Source: Asterochloris sp. CNOR1
Lineage: Eukaryota; Chlorophyta; Trebouxiophyceae; Trebouxiales; Trebouxiaceae
Assembly (NCBI GenBank): GCA_963969365.1
Contig: OZ017748.1
Location: 1,860,001-1,924,000, forward strand
Length of the DNA: 64,000 bases
Reading direction: 5' to 3'
Position 1 is the first letter of the stretch. Each line of letters begins with the position of its first letter. Shown here in pieces: positions 39,609-49,870 of the stretch. The translations under genes were made by a program, and so were the position numbers. Below the pieces are notes generated by a model. That model searched no databases, was not told where the DNA came from, and saw only the letters and a program-made list of their open reading frames with translations.

Positions 39609-42184
39609 ATGCCGGGAAGCAAGCAGCCCGGAATTGCAGCCTTCTTTGCCAGGTCCCACAACAAGCCCTGCAGGGCAACTCAGCAAGGCACCAGGCTGGG
39701 TGGATGCAAGCGCAAGGACAGGCAGGATGCTGCGGCTGTGCTCATTGTTGTGCACTACATTGTGGGCTGTCCTGTTCTGATCAGCTGTCTCTGCAGAAAT
39801 GCGGATGATCCCAACTCCCAGGCAGTAAGCGGTGGCGAGGAGGCGCCTCCCAGCACAGGCAGTGGCGGCAGAGTAAAACAGAGAGGCAGCGTGCCATGCC
39901 GCAAGTCGTTCACACAGATGCACCTTGATGCTGGCCAGGTATGTCCAGCCTGTGGGGACAAAAGGATATGGTTTCTGGCTGAAATTTGAACAGGCCTCTG
40001 CAGATTGAAGCTCCGGAGACTGTCTTTGCCTCTCAGCAGGCTGGAGTGCAGCAAATCCCTCTGCATACACACACAGGCCTGCAGGGGGAAGTGCCCTTCA
40101 GCACTGTCCCCGCATCTGCAGGCAGAGTTCTCGATGACGACGTGCAAGGGCTGCGGCATGGTCTACTCCCCGGGGCATGCAGCAGATGAAGCGCAGCATG
40201 CCCAGTTCCACAAGAGCCTGACTACAGGCATAAGGTGCCAGGTACCTGCCATCTGCAATCTCCTGATAAAGGCTCGAGCCGCAGGTGCTGCATGCAACAT
40301 TGCAGAGCGTCAGGGTGCATAGCCAACTGTGGCTGCTGCATGCAGTCCTGTCAAGTGTCACTGCTGGGCCGGCTGATTGCACTGCGTCCAACCCAGCTTG
40401 ATGCCACTTCAGGACTGGCCCAACACCAGAGTGGTCTTGGACGACCGCAAGCAGGGGCGAGTGCTGCTGGTGCAGCCAGGCGACAGCTCTGCTGCGCTCA
40501 GCAAGGTGAGCGTTCCTGCCAGACCTGCACATCAGCTGTGCACCTGTGCTCCGCAATGGCTCTGCCAAGCTGCAGCCTCTCGCTCGCAGCTCAGCGGTGC
40601 ACATGTTATGGGCAAATGCCCCTTCTCTCGTAAGGCGCTGTTGTCCCTCCTTCAGGTGCGAGAGGTGGCAGCAATGCTGGAGAACCAGCTAGGGCTGCAC
40701 TCTGTTTGGCTACTGGCAGGCACTTGGCAGGTACATGTGTATAACCATTTGGGCTTTACTGCAGTCTCATGTCACACTGTGCCTGCTGCCCTTTGCTGCA
40801 TGCCCTGCTGCCCCTGGCTGCTTCCAGCTGTGCTGTACCTGCACACACCTCCTCTCTAGGCAAGCTGTCCAGCTGTGTCTGCAGGCCTTCCTGTACGTGA
40901 CGCCTGCCAGCCGTCTGGTGGGCTGTGTGGTAGCGGAGCCCCTCAGCCATGCGTATGCTGTCATGCTGCCAGGCACAGCAACTGCCCAGCCCCAGCAACA
41001 GAGGCAGGCTGCAGGAAGGGGACCGGGGGAGGGTGCTCCTGAGCCACAGCCACAGGGCAGCACAGCAGGAGCTGCCTGCAGCCCACAGCTGCCAGGCGCC
41101 CTTCAGACTGCAGGCAGGCAGCATCCTCCCTGGCCTTCGGCAGCCATGCCCCCAAGCAGCTCAGGCAGGGGCACACAGGCAGCAGAGAACTCCCACTGGG
41201 CACTTCCTGTCCACCCAGGCAGCAGTGGGAAGCCATTGCCCGGCGTGCTCACCCCAGGGGTGGGCACACAGGGAGCAGGTGGCCCCTCCCTGCAGGCATG
41301 CTCCCCCCAGGACTCCAGCCAGGCTGAGGACTGCAGGCACCAGGCTGCTGCTTCAGCCCATCCTGGCAGGCAGCGCAGCGACCCGACAGCCATGGGCAGC
41401 ATCTCACGAGGTGCAGGGCAGGCTGTCCACCCCCAGGACTCCAGTCAGCCTGACAACTGCAGGGACCAGGCTGCTTCTTCGTCCCAGTGCCCGCCTGGCA
41501 AGCAGCGCAGCGACACCGCAGCCACTGGAAGCATCTCCCGGGGTGGAGGGCAGGCTGTGTGCCCCCAACCCTCCCAGATGGCAGTGATTAAGGACACCAG
41601 CCGCCGCATGCCTGCCAGCTGCGGCATACGGGCAGTCTGGACATCTGTGGAGAGCCGCAGGCAGGGCGTTGCCACCAAGCTGCTGGACGCCTGCAGGTCA
41701 GACGCCCTACCCTTGGACCTCTGCATGTACATCAGCTGCCTGTTGAAGCCCCCGAGCAGCTGCCGCCCCTGCATTCTGCAGGTGCCAGCTGTTGTTTGCA
41801 AATCTGTGCAGCTGTGCACCAGCTGCGTGTCAACTCCATGCAGCTGCTGCCTGGGGGTCGGCACTCTTTCTGCACTAGATGCTGTGCTAAAAAAAAGTTA
41901 GCTTAACCGTTTCCAGCCATGAGTGTTAGTGCAGTACCCTACATCAGCTGTCAGCGGGTAGTGTCCCTGCAGCCAGTTGGAACAGCAGTCTGCCTCTCGC
42001 TAGGACAGTCTTAGTGACCAAAGCATTGCTGGGGAACTCAGCAGGGCTTCTTTTGCCACACAGGTGCATCTGCGTAGCACACTACATTGTGCCCCGCAGC
42101 AGAGTGGCATTCACTCAGCCAACTGAGGCTGGTGCGAAGCTTGCAGCCAGCTACAGCGGTACAGCAGCCTTCCTTGTATACTAA
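39609..42184 (+). CDS. CTF7: Cohesin acetyltransferase ESCO/CTF7 (Eco1)
   Basis: Six exons: 39609-39938, 40122-40241, 40413-40505, 40656-40730, 40885-41696 and 42064-42184, giving 516 residues. Eco1-type enzymes acetylate the cohesin subunit SMC3 during replication. Visible parts: a PCNA-binding PIP box QPGIAAFF at residues 6-13; a C2H2 finger with TCKGCGMVYS then HAQFH; the GNAT fold with LVGCVVAEPLSHAY, the acetyl-CoA loop SRRQGVATKLLDACR, and the C-terminal VAFTQPTEAG...ASYSGTAAFLVY. The ATG at 39609 is chosen because the frame upstream offers only a GTG. Exon 5 contains a low-complexity insertion of about 200 residues (Ser/Gln/Pro/Gly-rich, with two imperfect copies of a roughly 42-residue unit) inside the acetyltransferase domain. 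In the first exon a further intron from 39720 to 39797 (GC donor) cannot be excluded. Confidence 0.93.
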
Positions 42185-42401
42185 AATTGATGTGCATCAC
42201 CCACACTCTTAGCAGCATTGTGTGAGTCAGAGTTACATGCCTTCAGTGACAAAAAGAATTGAGGCTGCAGCAGATGTTGCTGCACATACTGTTACTGTTC
42301 AAGCAGCTCGTGCAACAATGCGTGCTGACAGAATGGGCGGGAATTAGGGAAGGAATCAAAGTCAGTTTGGCAGAACAGAAGTAAGCAAAAGCTGGTGGAA
42401 T
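42185..42401. other. Convergent spacer, CTF7 to TypA
   Basis: 217 bp between facing stop codons; 3' UTRs only, nothing recognised. Confidence 0.5.
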
Positions 42402-45400
42402 CTACTTCCTCCTGGCATTGGGGGACTTCCGTACCCGCACACTCTTGGGTGTGACCTGCATCATGATGACAGCAAGTTCACAGCAGGTCACGCCGGTGAC
42501 ACCTGGCACACACAAAATCGACTGCTGCTGAGTGCCAGGGGGATGTGTGCAGGGGCAGCACATCACCAAGGTGCATCATGTTTACCTCTACAAGTTCATC
42601 GTCTACAATGTACTCCAGTGCATCATCAAGTCCTAACTCGATTGGCTCATTGATGCCAGCTGTCTGCTCCTTGGTGGCACTGCAGCAGGCAGGATAAAGG
42701 CCTCAGTCCTGCTGATCTTCAAAGTGCCACATGCCAGGCACTGCTCCACACAGCCCTGCAGCACAGGCTGCAAGGGCGTAGCAGGCTGGATCATGCAGAG
42801 TAGGCTAGACGCTGTCTGCACAAGAGACACAGAGTCACCCGCTGCCCTTGCATGGTGCAGGAGCACGAGTCCCGGCTTGCTGCAAGGTTGCCCACACTCA
42901 GGTGGGCAGCAGCACCTGCAAATGGTGCTCGCAGCTTGGCGCCTGCGCATGGGAGACGTGCAGGGCTCCTCACCCAGAAATCGAGTGAAAGCTCCCGCTG
43001 CCAGGGACACACAGCATCGAGCAGCCCACCTGCGGATGTTATTGGCAGCCTTGCGCTTGCAGACATTGACGCGCAGGTCACCCGCCCGTTGGTGGATGCC
43101 CACCACCTGCCCCTCATACACCTCATCACCAGAGGCACAAAAGAGGCGCCCCCGCTGCTGCGCCGACTCAATGGCATAGGAGGTGACCTGCAGCAGCAGA
43201 GTGGACTGCATCTTGCTGAAGCCCACAGGCAGCACGCACACTGTCCTGCCGTGCAATACTGATGGCAGGAGGTGACCAGTGGCAGTCAGCATGAGATGGT
43301 CGGCACACTGACAGGACCCTGCACAGGGCCGCAGGCGGCCTGTGGACTGCATGGCATCAGCAGCAACCTACAGCAATAGGCAGGGCAGCTTGGATGGTCC
43401 CGGAGTTTAAGTGCTGGTCACTTTGCTGGTGCCAAAAGCAGCTTTCAAAGTGTTCCTGCTGTCCAGGAGCGCCCTCACTCTCGTGTGAGCCTGGCCCAAG
43501 TGGTCACTACCACACTCGCAATTTGCAGGGGAGCAGTGCTGAATACATGCTCACCTGTCCGGTCTCGTGGGCAGTCAGGGATCCATTGTCTCGCGTGGCC
43601 AGCTCTCCGCACCACGGCTCGTACCCAGCAAAAATTGTGTTGAGCACCGCTGTGCCCTTAGTGGCAGTCAGCATGGCATTGCGCAGGCCAATCAGGCCCC
43701 GTGTAGGGATCAAGTACTTCAGCCTGCAGCACCAGCAGGGCACTCTGTTAGACAGTGGCAGAGGAGAGAACCTCATCTTGTGTCACATCAGGCAGCAGAG
43801 CAGCAGAAAGCTCAGCATCATAGGCACAGCAGCTCGCCACAGCCAGAGCCTGTGCCTCTTCCACAGCTCCAGGCGCACCCACGTCTTGTGTTGCACCCTG
43901 GTACCTCAGTGCTCCCGTTCTTGCCTGCGCATGATCTGGCATACGACACTGCTCGGCGTGCAGCCACAAAGCCACATCCAGGTATCTGGCCCTGCGTAAC
44001 CGACCATCTGGACCCCTTGACTCTGCTGAACATAGGGAGCGCCCATGCAGCTGAAGACATGTTGTTGAACAGGGCACTCATCGCATCCTGCACACCCACC
44101 GTCTGCTGCTTGCCCTGACAACACCTGGACATTCCATCAACTACTTGCGCCTTCAGATTGTGCACAGCAACCACATTGCTGAACACACATCTTTGATGGC
44201 CAATCAGCGCACTTGGAGAGGCTGCCTGTCTGGCCTTGCATGTCCACCATCTGGCCCTTGCGGTTGCCCATCAGGTCCATGACAGGGCCCACGTGCTCCT
44301 CAGGCACCTCAATGAGGGCCTCCTCAAAGGGCTCGCACTTCTTGCCCTCCACCTCCTTCAGGATGACCTGCAGAAGAGTCCAAACAACCATGAGTGAGGC
44401 CACAAGCACAGTCGCGACTAGACAACAGACAGTGTCAGATCCGCCTTGAGTGGGCCGACAGCAGATTGTCAGCCCCCTTGCCGCCAGCCCTGTTCAGTAC
44501 ATGGCTGGCCCACCTTGATGAGATTTCAGTTAGTCAACCAGCGCAGAACCAATGATAAGCTCCAGCCCCCAAGCACCCCAGCGCAAGGCTGCCCAGATCT
44601 CAAACCCGACCTGATGGCGCTGGTTACACCCTCAGAACCGCACCTTGGGGGGGCCAACAGCAAACTCGTAGCCCTCCCGCCGCATGTTTTCCATGAGGAT
44701 GGAGATGTGCAGGGCTCCACGACCGCTGACAATGAACTGGTCAGCGGTCTCCCCGGGCTCCACCCTCATGGCCAGATTCCTCTCCAGCTCGCGGTCCAGG
44801 CGCTCCTTGATGTTGCGACTGGTCACGTACTTGCCCTCCCTCCCAGCAAAGGGGGAGGTGTTGATGGCAAAGGTCATGCGCACAGTGGGCTCCTCCACCT
44901 GCAGGCAGGGAGGAGGATGGAGGGCTTGAGCTGAGCTTGGATGCCAGGTTTCTGCACCGGGGTTGGGGTGCAGATGCAGCATATTGGCACCTTGCCAGGC
45001 CAGCAGGCGGCCTGAAGGGTGGTCACGTGGTGCTCAACAGTCCACCTGCTGCAAGCTACACAGAAAGTCGCTGTGCCCTGTTTGCTCAACACTGGTTGGC
45101 GCATGCCAGGGCCTCCTGCCAGCTGTGGAGCAGCGCACGGCAACCCAGGCAGCAGAGCATGGCGCAAGCTCAGGAGCTCACCGTGATGGTGGGCAGGGCA
45201 ACAGGGGCCGTGACTGTGCACACAGTCTCCCCAATGCTGACGTCTCCCAGGCCGGTGAAGGCACAGATGTCGCCAGCCTCCACCCTGTCAGCTGCCACTC
45301 GGTTAAAGTTGTCGTACACAAACAGCTCGGCCACCTTGCCCGTCCTCGGCTTCTCATCCCCTGGAGCGCAAGACCAGCCTCAAGGGTTCTGCTCACTGCT

Positions 45401-48400
45401 GGCAGACTCAGCTGCCCAGCGGGCGGGGCACCCTGCACGTCCCCAGGCTGAGAGCGGGACTGCGCTTCTTGTAAACCCTGGGGTGAGCTAAGGGTGAATC
45501 GACCTGTGACTCTGCTGAGCGTGAAGGTTGCCAGGATACGCAGCAGGAGGCAGGGCGGCCAGCAGCCTGCAGCGGCAACGATGTCCCCAGCGCCCGTCTG
45601 CGGTAGGACATCCAGCTGAGAAGCTCACCCGGCTTCAGATACGCCACCTGCTGGGCACGGTTAATGGCGCCAGAGCTGATCCTGCCAATGGAGATGCGCC
45701 CCTTGTGCTCATCATAGTCCAGGTTGGTGATCTGGCACAGCAAGAACAGACAGGGAGTCGAGTCACCACACCTTAGTCTCAAGCACTGGTGGCAGTTGCG
45801 CTTCATGCAGGAGCAAGGGCAGGTAGCAAGACTGACAAGCCAACAAGTGCTACTCAGACGCCGCTTGGCACAGCAGCTGAGCAGGGCTGCTTCGCACAGC
45901 AACGCACTGAGTCACGGTAGGCGCCACTTACGGCAAGGCTGCGCGTACCAGCAGCTGCGCGGCCCAGTACTGCATCCCGGGGTTGCCCAGCAGGCAACAC
46001 CACTAGGCTTGCAAGCTGGGTGCAGCCTGCCCCAGTGGGAGCTTTGGAGGCGCTGAGAATGCAGCCTTTGAGCCTTCCACATCCAGCCTGATGCAGACTG
46101 TGCCTGCTCTCAGCAAAGTTCCCAAAAGTCTGAGAACCCACCAGCAGCTGCAGGGGGGCATCAATTTTCACAAGGGGCGGCTTGATCTCCCGCACAATGG
46201 TGTCGAAGAGGGGTGCCAGCGTGTCCGCCATGTTCTTGGGGTCGTCGCCGGCAATGCCCTGCACACCGGATGCGTACACAACAGGGAAGTCGCACTGCTC
46301 ATCAGAGGCCTCCAGGTCGCAGAACAGCTCAAAGGTGTTGTCCACCACATAGTCAGGCCTGCAGGTGGTGAGGCTTGTTTCTTCCTGTGTGTGTGTCGGC
46401 GTCACGCATTACCAGGTCACAGATGCACTGTGCCACACGCACTCAGCCCTAGAGTCTGGTGACAGGCAGTGTGACACGGACAGAGCCGCAGCACATGTAC
46501 AACTGCACAGGACAGTTGGGTTTGAGCAGGCATACTAAGCCTTGCGGCACGTGAGGCCAGCTGCCGGCTGGTCAGCATCGCTCTCGGCATTCCCAGGCGA
46601 GCTGAAGCCAGATCTGACCGCCTCATCTGTGTCAAATGGCCTCACAAGGTACAGAGGAAGCATGCCAGAAGCAAGAACTGCTGGCCGCACCTCGCAGCAG
46701 GCCTGTCAATCTTGTTGACGACCACAATGACCTTCTTGTTCATGCCCAGGGACTTGCGCAGCACAAATCGCGTCTGGGGCATGCACCCCTCCACAGCATC
46801 CACCAGCAGGAGCACACCTGCACAGGACTGTGGTGTAAGCAGGCACTTGCTGGGACCTGGCGGCCAAGCACTGAGACTCCTGTCCAACAGCCACCAAAAG
46901 GCACAGCAGACAGCATGCTCGCAGCAAGCAGGTCAACACTGAATGTTCTCAATGCTGTCGACGCATGTGAACCCTGGGGGAGTGGCCCACAGTCATACAT
47001 GCCAGGCAGTGTCGTTTTCAGCTGGTTGTGGCAGACATCGCAGGTTGGAATCTGGTGTGGGGCGCACCGTCACACATATTCAAGACACGCTCGACCTCTC
47101 CGCCAAAATCAGCGTGACCAGGGGTGTCGATGATGTTGATCTTGACTCCCTGCCAGTGCAGCATGGGAGGTAAGTAGAGACGCAGCCTTGGGGTGGGCTG
47201 TCAATGTAGTGGCTGCCACTGTCTGGGCAGCTCAGCAGGGGTACCCCGCATGGCACTGGACCGGAGCACAGGTACAGTTGTAGGCAGGCAATGATCGGCT
47301 GCGACAATCTGAGCAGCAATGAGGGTGTGACCAGCCCTTGCCCTGTCGTGAGAGCCATTCTGCCAGCTTCCCTGCCTTCAGCAGAGTGCTTGCCGGTGAC
47401 TTACCTTGTAGCGGACTGCAGTGTTCTTGGAGAGGATGGTGATGCCACGCTCACGCTCCAGGTCGTTGCTGTCCATCATACGCTCCTGCAGTGCAGCCAG
47501 GCAGGCTGTGAGCAGGCATTCCCAGATTGACGATGGCCAGGAGACCACCAGGTGGAGGCAGGGCAATGCAGCTGAGGACAATGCATGGCTGGCGACCCAG
47601 CATTTTGAGTGGCTGGCAGCAGCAGGGTGGCCCCCAGTGGGTGGCTGCGAAACACCCCAGATTGGTAGGGCAGCAAGCCTGCCTGGTATCAGGGACTAGA
47701 CCACCCTTGTGCCGCTAACTGTTGTGCCATCATCAAGGCCAGCGCGTGTGTGGCCCTGCCTGAACCTTACCTGCACTGCCTGATTGTCGCGGAAAACCTT
47801 GCTCTGCTTGAGCATGGCATCCACCAGGGTCGTCTTGCCATGGTCTGCAGTATATGCATGGGCAGATTGAGGACAACACCGAGGCCACCTATTCCAGAGC
47901 TGGGCCTTTGGCAGCACCCAGGCCACCCGTTAGAAAGAGAAATTGTGTGCAGGCCACTTGCTGAGTCAGCCTTGGGCAGACAATGAACCACACTTGCAGA
48001 GCAATGGTGTTGTTACCACTCACCAACGTGAGCAATGATGGCAATGTTGCGAATGTCAGTCTTCTCAACCAGCGCTGCCTCCTCCAGCATGGCAATAGCA
48101 TCATCCTTGGCACCCACTGGAGCAGCTGCAGATGTGGTAAGGGGCAGGCTTAGCTTGAGACATCAAACCCCCTGTGGCCGGGTCAAAGCTGAAGTGTTGC
48201 CGCTGCTGCACATGCCTCAGGTTGGCAGCTGCAATGATAGCACTGAACGCAGTACTTGATGCAGCTCTGTGACAGCACAGCAAATTATTTGCTGGTCTGG
48301 TTCAGGGCACTGGGCCCCTCTCCCAGCAGGGCCGTGTCACGAGCTGACCTTCCATGACAGCGGATGCACACATGTTCCGTGCAGGGAGCCTTGTGCAGAC

Positions 48401-48871
48401 TGGGGTGGGGCCCCGCTGCAAAGGCCGCCAGCATGCTGCCCCAGCCGTCTGTTGGGAGCCTGCACAGCCAAGGAAATGGTTACTCTTGGCTGCACCCACC
48501 AGGGATCCTCAGCTTGCCCATACTCACCTGCTCTGAGGCAGTTTTGCAACTGGGGGCTGCTCTGTGCGGCTGTCTGATGCTGTTGTAGGCGGAGAACTGA
48601 TGGCAGCATCTTGCTCAGTTTGTTTAAGCTTCCTCCAAGCCTCAGCATGAACTGTTGGCAGGCCTCTCTGTGTTCCGTGGTCCACCGAGGACGCCCCGCT
48701 GCCGTCGCCGCCGATGCCCCAGTGGGAAAGAAAAGCTTTGACCACCAGGCTGTCTCTGTCACCACGCCTTGTGCTTGCGTTCAGCACACCTGGATTCTGT
48801 GCGGCCCTTGTTGGCGGCTTTGGCTGAGCAGCACTAAACTCCCGCTGATTTTGGCACCTGATCACTGGCAT
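42402..48871 (-). CDS. typA: TypA/BipA translational GTPase, probably plastid
   Basis: Ribosome-associated GTPase of the EF-G family. Signatures across exons: [20 protein letters not shown] (G1), [20 protein letters not shown] (G2), [20 protein letters not shown] (G3), VNKIDRP (G4), then [54 protein letters not shown] and the C-terminal [16 protein letters not shown] and [12 protein letters not shown], ending with a TAG at 42404-42402. The order and C-terminal domain are those of TypA, not EF-G or LepA. The N-terminal exon (48871 to about 48535) encodes a Ser/Arg/Ala-rich leader compatible with a chloroplast transit peptide; plants have a plastid TypA (SVR3). The junctions between this leader and the GTPase exon at about 48120 were not resolved, so the leader is provisional. 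Head-to-head with the Tctex-1 gene. Confidence 0.92.
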
Positions 48872-48923
48872 GCAGCGCCGTGCAGCCTGGCATTAGCAGA
48901 CCAATCAAGTGCCCCCGGTGATC
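48872..48923. promoter_or_regulatory. 52-bp divergent spacer, TypA and Tctex-1
   Basis: Only 52 bp separate the two proposed start codons. Either the promoter is a very compact bidirectional one, or the first exon proposed for TypA is not the real one, in which case the spacer is larger. Confidence 0.4.
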
Positions 48924-49581
48924 ATGGCTGCAGTTGCTGTACCCCTTGTAGCAGCTGCAGAGGAGGCGCACAACGCTGAGGAGGTACCTTGCGGAGGACG
49001 CTGTTGCAGTTCAGTCTGAGCGTCTTGCTGACACTGCGAAGCAGTTGTACAGGCAGCTTTCGTGGCAGAGGACGTCAGCAGCATTATCAAGGAGTCCATT
49101 GATGGCGTGCTGCAGAGTCAGCACTTTAATGCCCAAAAGGTTTGCATTGCTCCTGCGCTGGATGGAGCGAACAACTGTATGCAGGCCCGCCTAGCACTTT
49201 CCTAGACTGACAGTGCACAGGTGTCACCATGATGATGGCCCGTGTTGGCCGTTACTTGAGAGTCATTTGCCTGATGCAGGTTGGCCAGTGGACAACGCTA
49301 TGCTTAGAGAGCTGCATGAAGCGTCTGACCCTCCTCAACAAGCCCTTCAAATACATCGTCACCTGTATAATTATGCAGAAGAACGGTGAGCCTACCACAC
49401 ATGCAACATCCAGGTTTGCAGCGGATTGCCATGCCAACAGACCATTGCCTGTTCTGCAGGCGCTGGCCTGCACACAGCTGCCTCCTGCTATTGGGACAAT
49501 GCCACCGACGGCAGTCGCACAGTGCGCTGGGAGAACAAGACAATGTACTGCATCACCACAGTCTTTGGCCTGGCCCTGTGA
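48924..49581 (+). CDS. DYNLT1: Dynein light chain, Tctex-1 type
   Basis: Four exons: 48924-48983, 49053-49139, 49280-49385 and 49460-49581, closing to 124 residues. The Tctex-1 fold is unmistakable: [50 protein letters not shown] and [19 protein letters not shown] at the C-terminus. An Ala-rich N-terminal extension of about 20 residues precedes it. The family binds the dynein intermediate chain in cytoplasmic, intraflagellar and axonemal dyneins. All introns are GT-AG. With the roadblock light chain at 10083-11107 it makes two dynein subunits in one window. Confidence 0.96.
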
Positions 49582-49870
49582 ATGCTTGCAGGTGCTGACC
49601 GGTCTTGGTTGACAGTGCCACCAGCAGCACCTCTTGACTATGACTATCTGACCCCTACAGCATTTTGCTGCGCATCCAGCAATGTCCAGGTCCAGCCCCG
49701 CCTCAATGTTCTGCTGCCACCATTTGTTCTGCGGCTGTGCCCCAGCATCCATGCGGTCCCTTGTCAAAAGTGCAGTTAGGCCTTGACTTTCAGTGACAGG
49801 CAAGGATTTGTTAATGATGCAGATGTGCAAGGCCATCATGCATGACGGCAAGCTTGCAGGACCTGAACAG
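49582..49870. other. Convergent spacer, Tctex-1 to TPR gene
   Basis: 289 bp between facing stop codons; 3' UTRs, nothing recognised. Confidence 0.5.

Noticed and set aside
44100-44300. GC donor in TypA after MVDMQG
   Set aside because: The junction AAG|GCCAGA is possible, but the next small exon is not certain enough to count it with the seven supported cases.
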